Source: JBGTKH01 sp041744735 (GTDB lineage: Bacteria > Planctomycetota > Planctomycetia > Pirellulales > Pirellulaceae). Taken from it: 15,207 nt of DNA. The stretch covers positions 1 to 15,207 of the forward strand of contig JBGTKH010000578.1 in the NCBI GenBank assembly GCA_041744735.1, read 5' to 3'. The notes beneath the pieces were generated by a model. That model saw only the letters and a list, made by a program, of their open reading frames with translations, searched no databases and was not told the DNA's origin. The position numbers were made by a program, and so were the translations under genes. How positions within the stretch are numbered: the stretch's first letter is position 1; each line of letters opens with the position of its first letter. Positions 6,246 through 13,951 of this stretch are shown here, piece by piece.

Positions 6246-8132
6246 ATGCGAAGGACGTTGCCTTTGCTCTGTTTGTTGTTGGGCTTTTCATTTTCCATCG
6301 CCGCGGCCGCCGAGGTTACGCATGGGCCGATGCTGGGGCGGTTGTCGTCGGACGGGATCGGCGTGTGGGCACGCACGTCGCAGCCGACGATGTTGCGCGT
6401 GCGCTATGGCACGGAGCCGAGTCAGTTTGACATGACGACTGAGCCGACGAACACGGAACTGAATCACGACAACAGCGGCTGGATTCATCTGACGGGCCTG
6501 AAGCCTGGCATGCGATACTATTACCAAGTGCTCGTGGGCGATGCCGAAAGCGGACCGGGCGGCAGCTTTCGCACGCTGCCGACGGCCGACCAGTTTCGTC
6601 ATCCTGAACTAAACCCGAAGGGTCTGTTCAATGTCCGCTTCGAGTTCGCTTGCGGTAACAATCAAAGCCCGGCGAATGGCAATGGGCCGAGTCTGCCGAC
6701 GTACACGACGATGCTGCGCGAGATCAAGGACAAGGTTGACTTCGCGATCCTGAACGGCGATTGGTTATACGAAGAGGCGCGCGATTACCCGCTGCAAATG
6801 TGGCAGCAGCAAGTGGGCGTCGACATGGCCAAGACGCCTCACAACGTGCGCGTGGCCCCGGCGCTGGTCGGCGTGTGGGAGAATTACAAAACTTATCTCA
6901 GCCGCGGCACGAACTTGTCCGAGTGGCATCGCAACGTGCCGTCGTTCTTTACGTTCGACGACCACGAGATCGTCAACGACGTGTACGGCTCGGGCGAGAT
7001 CGGCCGGCGCGACCGCCGCGCGGTGTTCCGCGACATCGGCGTGCAGGCGTGGTACGACTATCTGGGCTGGAGCAACCCGACGGTTACCGCGCAGGGCATC
7101 ACTTTTGGCCGCGCATCGCTGGAGAAGGACGGCGATGTGCTGGCTGATCCGCGTGCTGACTTCACCAGCATCGATTTGAAGCAGGCCGCCAACCTACACG
7201 TGCACTGGGGCGGACAATTCGCCGGCATGATGGAGATCGAGTACGACGACACGCCGGGCGATCCGAACGCGGGCGTGTACGAAATTGTCGAGGTGCTGGA
7301 CAAGCATCAGTTGCGCATCAACCCGCCGGCCCGCGCCAACGGCATGGCATCATACTCGATCGGCCGGCAGTCATATGGAAAATTCCGCGTCAGCAACTGC
7401 GAGTTTTATCTGCTCGACACGCGCACCAACCGCCAAATGCACGACGTGCGGCAGCCCGACAAACCGGGCGTGTCGATGCTGGGCGAGCAGCAGCGGCAGT
7501 GGCTGATCGATTCGATGAAACAGAGCGACGCCGACTTTCATTTCGTCGTGTCGAGCGTCAACTTCATGGTCCCGCACGTGGGCGGAGGCGGAACGGCGTT
7601 CGACGTCGAGAACAAGGACGACGCCTGGACAGTGTTTCTGGACGAGCGCGAGAAGCTGATTCAATTCTGGGACTCGTTGGGCAAGCCGGTGTTTGTGCTC
7701 ACTGGTGACTTACACAACAGCTTCGCGATCAAGATCACCGACCGCGTGTGGGAGTTCGCGTCGGGGCCGCACAATTCGGTCAATCATCGCCCGTCGGACG
7801 AAGGCGACCGCCCGGCAACCGGCCGCTATCAATACGGCCCGCGGCCTTGCGAAATCCGCTGGTCCAGCTACTGCCTGGACGATATCCCGCGCCCCGCTCG
7901 GCTGTTCCCACTGTACTGCGTGGTGCAAGTGAACAACGTCTTCAACAACCCGCTGGAACTGGGCGGCCAGCGCTGGGTGGCCTATCCGCAGCCGCAAGTC
8001 ATCTTCCAATACTACGACGGCCGCACCGGCGATCTACAATACGCCGAAGCCATCTCGCTGACCGGCAACTCGCCGATCATCAAGAAGGAATGGTCGCAAC
8101 GCCCCGCCGAGTCCGCAAAACCGCAGAACTGA
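6246..8132 (+). CDS. phoD: Exported PhoD-type alkaline phosphatase / phosphodiesterase
   Basis: A 628-aa protein with a Sec signal peptide (residues 1-22, hydrophobic core LPLLCLLLGFSFSIA, Ala-rich cleavage site). A fibronectin-like PhoD N-terminal domain follows (about 23-112, HGPMLGRL, then VWARTSQPT and YYYQVLVG). The metallophosphatase domain carries NGDWLYEE (residues 170-177), TFDDHEIVND (236-245) and VLTGDLHNS (484-492), the usual metal-ligand motifs of this family. PhoD enzymes release phosphate from phosphomonoesters and diesters outside the cytoplasm with Ca and Fe cofactors. A beta-rich stretch at about 307-375 (GVYEIVEVLDKHQLRINPPA, then ASYSIG) looks like an insert in the catalytic domain. 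AAGGA at 6233-6237 supports ATG 6246. The exact substrate is unknown. Confidence 0.85.
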   Translation: MRRTLPLLCLLLGFSFSIAAAAEVTHGPMLGRLSSDGIGVWARTSQPTMLRVRYGTEPSQFDMTTEPTNTELNHDNSGWIHLTGLKPGMRYYYQVLVGDAESGPGGSFRTLPTADQFRHPELNPKGLFNVRFEFACGNNQSPANGNGPSLPTYTTMLREIKDKVDFAILNGDWLYEEARDYPLQMWQQQVGVDMAKTPHNVRVAPALVGVWENYKTYLSRGTNLSEWHRNVPSFFTFDDHEIVNDVYGSGEIGRRDRRAVFRDIGVQAWYDYLGWSNPTVTAQGITFGRASLEKDGDVLADPRADFTSIDLKQAANLHVHWGGQFAGMMEIEYDDTPGDPNAGVYEIVEVLDKHQLRINPPARANGMASYSIGRQSYGKFRVSNCEFYLLDTRTNRQMHDVRQPDKPGVSMLGEQQRQWLIDSMKQSDADFHFVVSSVNFMVPHVGGGGTAFDVENKDDAWTVFLDEREKLIQFWDSLGKPVFVLTGDLHNSFAIKITDRVWEFASGPHNSVNHRPSDEGDRPATGRYQYGPRPCEIRWSSYCLDDIPRPARLFPLYCVVQVNNVFNNPLELGGQRWVAYPQPQVIFQYYDGRTGDLQYAEAISLTGNSPIIKKEWSQRPAESAKPQN

Positions 8133-8225
8133 TGCGTGTCCGGATGACATTCACAGAAGAACTCACCATTTCGGCTCATCAAGAAACGAGCGTTTCTGCG
8201 GTTCGGTACAAGCGATACAAGGCCA

Positions 8226-8255
8226 TTGTCGAGCGGTTGGTCGAACGGATATGGC
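8226..8255 (+). promoter_or_regulatory. Weak candidate promoter of the restriction-modification operon
   Basis: TTGTCG (8226-8231) and TATGGC (8250-8255) with an 18-bp spacer precede hsdM by about 25 bp. The gap 8133-8278 between the phosphatase and hsdM contains nothing else I can support. No intrinsic terminator is visible after the phosphatase gene. Confidence 0.22.
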
Positions 8256-8278
8256 CTGCCGAAAGGGCCTGATGACGC

Positions 8279-11017
8279 ATGCCGAAACTCTCACTCGCCA
8301 AGCTGGAACGACATCTGTACGCTGCTGCGGATATTTTGCGGCGCGAAGGGATGGACGCCGCGACGTACAAGGACTTCATTTTCGGGATGCTGTTCCTGAA
8401 ACGCTGCTCGGACGTCTTTGACGCGGAGACCGATTCGATCGTCGGGCAATTCACGGCCAGGGGCATGATTGTCGCCGAAGCTAAAGAGCGTTACGGCGAT
8501 AACCCGGACTATCACGACGACTTTTTCGTTCCGCCGGCCGCACGCTGGCCACATCTGCTGGAGCGGCTCAACGCTGCCGACGTCGCCTTCGGCAGCGTGC
8601 TCGACAAAGCACTCGCCGCGCTTTCGGAGCGGAACACGTCGCTCGAACACGTGCTCGACCACATCAGCTTCATGCGGATGCAGAGCAACAAGCGGATTGT
8701 CTCGGACGACGCCTGCAAGGATCTGGTCCGGCACTTCACCAAGTACCGGCTACGGAACGAAGACTTCCAGTTCACCGACCTGCTCGGCTCGGCATACGAG
8801 TTCTTGATCAACATGTTCGCCGAATCGGCCGGCAAGAAGGGCGGCGACTTTTACACACCGCGCGACGTGATCCGACTGATGGTCCGCATCCTCGCGCCGA
8901 CGCCCGGGTTGAGCGTCTACGATCCGACCTGCGGGTCCGGCGGCATGCTGATCATCACCCGCGAGCATATCGAGCAGTCCGGCGGCGACCCTAGCAACCT
9001 GCGACTGTGCGGGCAGGTGAACGACGCCTCGGCGTGGTCGATCTGCAAGCTGAACATGCTGCTGCACGGCATTCGTGGGGCGGACATTCAGTTGCAGGAT
9101 ACGCTGCTGCACCCGATGCATCGGGACGCGGGCGAACTGGAACGCTTCGATCGCGTCATCGCTAATCCGCCGTTCAGCCAGAACTACACCCGCAGCAACA
9201 TGGAGTTCCCCGAACGGTTCCGCTGGGGCTGGTGCCCGACCAGCGGCAAGAAGGGCGACCTCATGTTTGCCCAGCACATGCTGGCGGCTTGCAAGGACCG
9301 CGGCGCGGTCTGCACCGTCATGCCGCACGGCGTGTTATTCCGCGGCGGGGCCGAAAAGGAAATCCGCTCGAAGTTTCTCAAAGAGGATCTGATCGAGGCT
9401 ATTATCAGCCTGCCGCCGAACCTGTTTTACGGCGCGGGTATTCCAGCGTGTCTGTTGGTCATGCGGCCGAACCGCACCGGGCGATTCCCTAACCCGAACA
9501 AACCACAATCTCGGCGCGGCAAGGTGTTGTTCATCAACGCCGATGCCGAGTACTACGCCGGCCGTGCGCAGAACTACCTGCAACCGCGGCACATCGAGAA
9601 GATCGCCTCGACCTTTGAACGCTACGAAGACATTCCGGCCTATGCCCGCGTCGTCGACATCGAGGAAATCTCCGACGCGGCCAATGACTTCAACCTGAAC
9701 ATCCGCCGTTACGTTGATAACTCGCCGCCGCCGGAACCGCATGACGTTCGGGCGCACTTGATCGGTGGAGTCCCCTCGGCGGAAATTGAGGCGAATCGTC
9801 CATTGTTCGATTCGCTCGGCTTTGATCCCGGCCAGGCGTTCATGCCACGAAATGGCGACGATTCCCAGTACGACGGGCCTCCGAGCCCGTCGCCGGCGTC
9901 ATCGGATTCGACGGCTTCGGAGAGCCGTCGTACAGGCCTCGCCGCACGACCGCGTTACCACGACTTCACGCCGGCAATTACGCAGCGCGCGGACATCGCG
10001 TCGCTCGTCGCAGCGGATGCGGGCGTCGCCGCACGGACCCAGCAACTGACCGACTCGCTGCGCAAATGGTGGAAGAACCACGCCAAGCGGCTGGCGGCTC
10101 TGCCTACGCGCCGCGACCTCAACGCCGTTCGCTCGGAAATGCTGGCGAGTTTTACCAAGGCCCTGCTGCCGGTCGGCGTTCTGGATCGTTTCACGCTGGC
10201 CGGCGTGGTTGCCATGTGGTGGAACGAGACGCTGCCGGATTTCAAGACATTGATCGAAAACGGCTTTGCCGGTGTAATCGACGGCTGGATCGATGCGATC
10301 GCCGATGCCGTCGACGACGAGGGTGGTGTCGGGCCGGCGTTCGATCCATTTGCCCACAAACTGGTGCTCCACACGATGGCCGACTACTTGCAGCAGATCG
10401 ACGACGCCAAAGCGGAAATCGCGCGGCTGAAAGGCGAGAAGGAAGCGTTCGAGCAGTCCAATCCGCCCGACGATGCCGACGAGGACGAACTGGCCAAATG
10501 GAACTACGTCAAGGATCTCGAACAGCAGTTCAAGGACATCAGGTCCGAGAACCGGGACTCGCAATCTGGATTGAAGCGGCTGGAACGATATGCTGCGAAA
10601 AAGAAGGCGACGGACGCCGACCGCCAGGCGCTGGCCGATGCTCAGGCTGCGCTGGCAGCGGTGTTTGAGAATATCGCCCGCCTTGAAGCCGATCTCGCGC
10701 CGTACGAGCGGATCAAGGCCGACCTTGCCGCAGCGCGAGCCAGATTTCGCGAACTGACAGCCAAGTTCGTCGAGGAGTTGAGAACCCGCAGTGACGCGCT
10801 CTCGGATGAACTGAAGCAAAAACTGGTTCTCGAACTCTTCGCCCAGGATTTGCAAGCCGGCCTGAACGCCGCCCTTGTAGTCCAGCGTCAGTCACTGATT
10901 CGGTTCCTCGAACGACTGTGGGATAATTACGCCGTGCCGCTGTCCGCGATTCAACGCGAACGCGAGTTGTTGCAGACGACACTCACCGCGATGATGGGAA
11001 GGTTGGGCTACGCATGA
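8279..11017 (+). CDS. hsdM: Type I restriction-modification DNA methyltransferase subunit HsdM, with long C-terminal extension
   Basis: A 912-aa N6-adenine methyltransferase subunit of a type I restriction enzyme, working with HsdS to methylate the target and with HsdR to cut unmodified DNA. Residues about 5-140 are the helical HsdM N-terminal domain (LERHLYAAADILR, KDFIFGMLFLKRCSDVFD). The catalytic domain shows motif I DPTCGSGGM (215-223) and motif IV NPPF (296-299). At about 500-550 residues a usual HsdM would end. Here residues 530-552 come from a palindromic repeat element, and a further 360 residues follow, largely helical with coiled-coil character at about 700-860 (AKAEIARLKGEKEAFEQ, AALAAVFENIARLEADLAP). 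The start has a weak ribosome site but matches the family N-terminus. The stop overlaps the hsdS start (ATGA). Confidence 0.93.
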   Translation: MPKLSLAKLERHLYAAADILRREGMDAATYKDFIFGMLFLKRCSDVFDAETDSIVGQFTARGMIVAEAKERYGDNPDYHDDFFVPPAARWPHLLERLNAADVAFGSVLDKALAALSERNTSLEHVLDHISFMRMQSNKRIVSDDACKDLVRHFTKYRLRNEDFQFTDLLGSAYEFLINMFAESAGKKGGDFYTPRDVIRLMVRILAPTPGLSVYDPTCGSGGMLIITREHIEQSGGDPSNLRLCGQVNDASAWSICKLNMLLHGIRGADIQLQDTLLHPMHRDAGELERFDRVIANPPFSQNYTRSNMEFPERFRWGWCPTSGKKGDLMFAQHMLAACKDRGAVCTVMPHGVLFRGGAEKEIRSKFLKEDLIEAIISLPPNLFYGAGIPACLLVMRPNRTGRFPNPNKPQSRRGKVLFINADAEYYAGRAQNYLQPRHIEKIASTFERYEDIPAYARVVDIEEISDAANDFNLNIRRYVDNSPPPEPHDVRAHLIGGVPSAEIEANRPLFDSLGFDPGQAFMPRNGDDSQYDGPPSPSPASSDSTASESRRTGLAARPRYHDFTPAITQRADIASLVAADAGVAARTQQLTDSLRKWWKNHAKRLAALPTRRDLNAVRSEMLASFTKALLPVGVLDRFTLAGVVAMWWNETLPDFKTLIENGFAGVIDGWIDAIADAVDDEGGVGPAFDPFAHKLVLHTMADYLQQIDDAKAEIARLKGEKEAFEQSNPPDDADEDELAKWNYVKDLEQQFKDIRSENRDSQSGLKRLERYAAKKKATDADRQALADAQAALAAVFENIARLEADLAPYERIKADLAAARARFRELTAKFVEELRTRSDALSDELKQKLVLELFAQDLQAGLNAALVVQRQSLIRFLERLWDNYAVPLSAIQRERELLQTTLTAMMGRLGYA
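9868..9933. repeat. REP-doublet-like palindromic element inside hsdM
   Basis: Two hairpins stand in inverted orientation: CGACGGGC (9871-9878) with GCCCGTCG (9885-9892), and CGACGGCT (9909-9916) with AGCCGTCG (9923-9930). Each has a perfect 8-bp stem and a 6-nt loop, and the loops CTCCGA and TCGGAG are themselves complementary. The outer ends GTACGACGG (9868-9876) and CCGTCGTAC (9925-9933) are a perfect 9-bp inverted repeat. The two 25-nt arms agree at 21 positions, and the four differences are two compensated base pairs. This is the layout of a REPIN/BIME-type mobile repeat. It stays in frame and encodes a Ser/Pro-rich linker. Confidence 0.75.
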
Positions 11018-12300
11018 GTGAACAAACAGTCGCAGCCATTTGTTCGATCAATCCCGAGTCTCTCGGTCCAAGCACTCCGTTCAAATACACGTTCGACTAT
11101 ATCGATATTGGGTCGGTTACGCGCGGTCAGATTTGCTGGCGTGATGTGCGCCGTGTGAGTTTCCAGGACGCGCCGAGCCGGGCGCAACGGCGGCTCCGCG
11201 ACGGTGACGTTCTCCTGTGTACTGTCCGGCCGGGACTTCAGTCGCATGGCCGGATTGTTAGCGATCATGGTGTGCCGCAAGTCGCCTCCACGGGATTTGC
11301 GGTGTTGCGTCCGAACGATCCGAGGGATTCGAGCTTCATTTTTCACCAGCTATTCAGCGACAGAGTGGCCTGTCAACTGCGGGCTATGGAAACGGGGTCC
11401 AACTACCCTGCCGTGAACGAGCGGGACGTTTCACGCCTGACATTCTTCGCACCGGATATTTGCGAACGTTGTCGCATCGCGGCGGTGTTGGATGCGGTGG
11501 ATGCGGCGATTGAGAAGACGGCGGCCGTGATTGCCAAGCTGAAGCAGGTGCGGGCTGGGCTGCTCCACGACCTGCTCACCCGCGGCCTCGACGACAACGG
11601 CGAACTCCGCGACCCCCTCAAACACCCCGAACAGTTCAAGGACTTGCCGCTGGGTCGTGTACCGGCTATTTGGCACGTAAAGCAATTGAAAAACTGTTAC
11701 AGCGTTCCTAGCAGGAACGGACTCTACAAGAACGCGTCCTGCTATGGGTATGGCCATCGAATGATCCATATGCCCCAAATGTTCAAGGCGATCAAAGCCG
11801 ATGTTTTAGACGCGGTTCGCGTTAAAGTCGATCCGCAAGAGCTGCAACAGTACGCGCTCATCGAAGGTGATCTTTTGTTCGCACGCCGATCTCTGACATT
11901 GGAGGGAGCGGGACAATGTTCAATGGTGCCACATCTCGATGAGCCGGTAACTTTCGAGTCTTCAATCGTTCGCGTTCGTCTTTACCAGGAAACGCTGATC
12001 CCTAGATTCGCTGTTGAGTTTCTGCGGAGTCCAATGGGTTATCTGCTACGTCGTCCTTTCATCAGGCAGGTGGCTGTATCTGGCGTCTCCAGCAAAGATA
12101 TTGAGCAGTTTTGCGTGCCGTGTCCAGACGTATCGGAACAAGAACGAATTTTGGCAGTATTGGAGCCGCACGACCGTCAAATTCGGTTCTTTGAATCAGA
12201 AAAGCAGTCGATTGAAGCCCTAAGGTTTGGCCTGATTTCCGACCTGCTGACTGGCCGCGTGCGTGTGCCGGAGAACATCGAAACAGGGGTCGGTTCATGA
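11014..12300 (+). CDS. hsdS: Type I restriction-modification specificity subunit HsdS
   Basis: A 428-aa DNA-recognition subunit that determines which sequence the complex methylates and cleaves. The first target-recognition domain spans about residues 1-148. The central conserved region (about 149-205) contains AAVLDAVDAAIEKTAAVIAK and LKQVRAGLLHDLLTRG, the coiled-coil spacer that separates the two recognition domains and contacts HsdM. The second recognition domain runs from about 208 (FKDLPLGRVP) to 372. The second helical repeat (ERILAVLEPHDRQIRFFE, SIEALRFGLISDLLTGRVRV) closes the protein. The repeat-domain-repeat layout and length are typical. It overlaps hsdM at the start and the degenerate hsdR copy at the stop, each by ATGA, so the ancestral operon was tightly coupled. 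The target sequence cannot be predicted by eye. Confidence 0.93.
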   Translation: MSEQTVAAICSINPESLGPSTPFKYTFDYIDIGSVTRGQICWRDVRRVSFQDAPSRAQRRLRDGDVLLCTVRPGLQSHGRIVSDHGVPQVASTGFAVLRPNDPRDSSFIFHQLFSDRVACQLRAMETGSNYPAVNERDVSRLTFFAPDICERCRIAAVLDAVDAAIEKTAAVIAKLKQVRAGLLHDLLTRGLDDNGELRDPLKHPEQFKDLPLGRVPAIWHVKQLKNCYSVPSRNGLYKNASCYGYGHRMIHMPQMFKAIKADVLDAVRVKVDPQELQQYALIEGDLLFARRSLTLEGAGQCSMVPHLDEPVTFESSIVRVRLYQETLIPRFAVEFLRSPMGYLLRRPFIRQVAVSGVSSKDIEQFCVPCPDVSEQERILAVLEPHDRQIRFFESEKQSIEALRFGLISDLLTGRVRVPENIETGVGS

Positions 12301-12375
12301 GCGCGAGTCCGTGGGAATGCGAAGTTGTCGCACTGCCGTTCTCGCGGTAGCTTAAATGGCTGGGCAGGGACCACA
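12297..12375 (+). pseudogene. Degenerate duplicate of the hsdR 5' end
   Basis: Directly after hsdS, sharing its ATGA, a reading frame gives MSASPWECEVVALPF, then SR and a stop (TAG 12348-12350). The intact hsdR at 14455 begins MSAIQWEYEVVERPF. By hand alignment 38 of the first 45 bases agree, the first 10 exactly. Similarity continues more weakly with small indels to about 12375 (ATGGCTGGGCAGGGA against ATGGGCTGGCAGTGGA, which codes for MGWQW in hsdR). It is read as the stump of an hsdR that once followed hsdS directly. The homology begins at the start codon, not upstream. Confidence 0.78.
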
Positions 12376-12421
12376 CGTGTCTGGCCGTCGGATAGAATGA
12401 AATTGTTCGGAGTAAGCAACG
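12376..12421 (+). promoter_or_regulatory. Leader of the inserted gene cassette, with possible -10 and ribosome site
   Basis: TAGAAT (12393-12398) matches five of six bases of a -10 hexamer, but no good -35 lies at the right distance. GGAG (12409-12412) is a fair ribosome site for ATG 12422, with 9-nt spacing. The cassette may carry its own promoter or be read through from hsdS. Confidence 0.3.
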
Positions 12422-13003
12422 ATGAGCAGATTACCGATTCCAAAATGGACGGCGGACGGCGTACTGCCGCCGGTCGATTTGGCTGATCCGACTTCGGACG
12501 TTCGGTCGCCGTACCGAGTTGCCTTGACCGATTTCGTATTGCGTTTCGCATCGTCAGCAGCGAGGATGGCGATTATCGATGGTTTTCTCGGATATCGGAG
12601 TGAACTGCACGCCGTCGGGCTGACTCGTGGGTTCCAGTGGATCGATGGAAGTTTCCTCGAGAATATTGAGACAATTCGATCGCGCCCACCCGACGACGTT
12701 GATGTGGTGACCTTTTACCAGTTGCCATCAGGTGAGACCCAAGCCAGTATCCTCGCTCGCAACCCGGGAGTGTTTGACCGCGACCAGTTGAAGGCCCGTT
12801 TTTCCGTTGACGCATTCGCTCAGGATTTGGGTTCGCCCAGCAAGGATCTTGTCTGGTGGAGCGCGTACTGGTATGGCGTCTGGTCTCATCAACGATCGAC
12901 ACTCGTCTGGAAGGGATTCGTCGAGGTCGATCTCGATCCAAGCCAGGACGCCAGCGCGCACGGCATTCTGTCAACCATCAATCCAGCCGGAGGTTCGCCA
13001 TGA
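12422..13003 (+). CDS. DUF6932-like, nucleotidyltransferase-like protein
   Basis: A 193-aa cytoplasmic protein. The N-terminal part (LPPVDLADPTSDVRSPYRVA) resembles, as I recall, the DUF6932 family. Residues 73-96 contain WIDGSFLEN, then DDVDVV: a Gly-Ser (G76-S77) followed after a gap by D92-x-D94. This is the signature of the Pol-beta-type nucleotidyltransferase fold (hG[S/G] then [D/E]h[D/E]h), with the two aspartates as metal ligands. Such minimal enzymes transfer a nucleotide to protein or RNA targets and occur in toxin-antitoxin pairs, but the substrate here is unknown. It is the first gene of the cassette inserted between hsdS and hsdR. The stop overlaps the next start by ATGA, and GGAG supports ATG 12422. 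The family name is moderately sure; the fold inference rests on one motif. Confidence 0.6.
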   Translation: MSRLPIPKWTADGVLPPVDLADPTSDVRSPYRVALTDFVLRFASSAARMAIIDGFLGYRSELHAVGLTRGFQWIDGSFLENIETIRSRPPDDVDVVTFYQLPSGETQASILARNPGVFDRDQLKARFSVDAFAQDLGSPSKDLVWWSAYWYGVWSHQRSTLVWKGFVEVDLDPSQDASAHGILSTINPAGGSP

Positions 13004-13920
13004 ACTACCGTGACTACAAGCATTTGATTGCGGAACGCGCAACACTGCGTTCGATGATTGAGCGAATGCCCGCAGAGGCAGTGATTGACCGCATGAGCTT
13101 CGAGGCCAGACTGAACAAAATTGAGTCCGAACTGTCCGCGACAGATCACGCGCCCAGACAACCGGCATCCTCACGCATCACATTCCGCGGCCGACCTGTG
13201 ATTGGCAGCCATGGCGTCTTCGCCGAATTCGGATCGAAAGCGATGGCAGCTTTCTCGGAAACCGTTGTGGTGTTGGCAGCATCCCACGCCGGCCCATTGG
13301 CGAGCATGGGGCCAATTCCCAATCGGGAGCAGTATCAACTTTTGATCACGGGTACCGCGCTGGGCTCGTTCGGGTTCGAAGTCGAAGAACGACAGCCCGA
13401 GGCATCGTTGTTTGACGACGAAACAGCGCTGGCACTCGCAATGGCACAAACGATCGAACTGCTGCGAAGCGTCGGGGGTACCGATGACGAGTTGACTGAG
13501 GCTGTGGCGGGCGTCGATCCACGGGCGATTCGGGAATTGAGGAATTTGCTGGAATTGCTTGCCCAGAATGAAGCCGTATGCAATCTGGAGTTCCGCGATC
13601 GTTCGGCTGGCTTTTGCGATGTTGCCCAAGTGCGCCGCGGTTTGGAACGGTTAGCACAGGAGAACATCCACGAAGAGGAACATTCCTTCTTCGGTGAATT
13701 TCAGGGAGTTCTGCCGAAGCGGCGTACATTCGAGTTCAAGGTAGCGATGGATGGAGACGTAATTGTTGGAAAAATTGCGGCAGCAATCGAGGATCCGGAT
13801 GTCCTGAATCAGCATCTGCACAAGCCGGTCGAAATCATGGTTACCGCAACGCGACTGGGAACCGGTCGGCCGAGATACGTGCTCCATCAAATGCCAAATT
13901 GGACGGATGCGCTGGCATAA
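13000..13920 (+). CDS. Unrecognised protein paired with the nucleotidyltransferase-like gene
   Basis: A 306-aa protein of no family I can name. I chose ATG 13000 because GGAGG lies at 12989-12993, 6 nt upstream, and it overlaps the previous stop by ATGA; an ATG at 12856 lies inside the previous gene. Residues 1-45 are helical and charged (LIAERATLRSMIERMPAEAV). A middle segment, about 58-170, has the strand-like stretches ITFRGRPVIG, SETVVVLAA and QYQLLITGTALGSFGFEVEE. About 190-225 is helical (REL then LLELLAQNEAVCNLEF). The C-terminal 70 residues (FFGEFQGVLPKRRTFEFKVA, then DGDVIVGKI) may form a small beta-barrel. No membrane segment, signal peptide or metal-binding motif is visible. The translational coupling suggests it is the partner of the upstream gene, for example an antitoxin, adaptor or substrate. 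Confidence 0.65.
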   Translation: MNYRDYKHLIAERATLRSMIERMPAEAVIDRMSFEARLNKIESELSATDHAPRQPASSRITFRGRPVIGSHGVFAEFGSKAMAAFSETVVVLAASHAGPLASMGPIPNREQYQLLITGTALGSFGFEVEERQPEASLFDDETALALAMAQTIELLRSVGGTDDELTEAVAGVDPRAIRELRNLLELLAQNEAVCNLEFRDRSAGFCDVAQVRRGLERLAQENIHEEEHSFFGEFQGVLPKRRTFEFKVAMDGDVIVGKIAAAIEDPDVLNQHLHKPVEIMVTATRLGTGRPRYVLHQMPNWTDALA

Positions 13921-13951
13921 CTGGGATGAGTTTCCCATGGAGGCTGTTCTG

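Noticed and set aside
8132..8272. A small gene of 46 codons between the phosphatase and hsdM (MRVRMTFTEELTISA...)
   Set aside because: It overlaps the phosphatase stop, but has no ribosome site, no recognisable motif and no evidence of conservation. It is more likely a chance frame.
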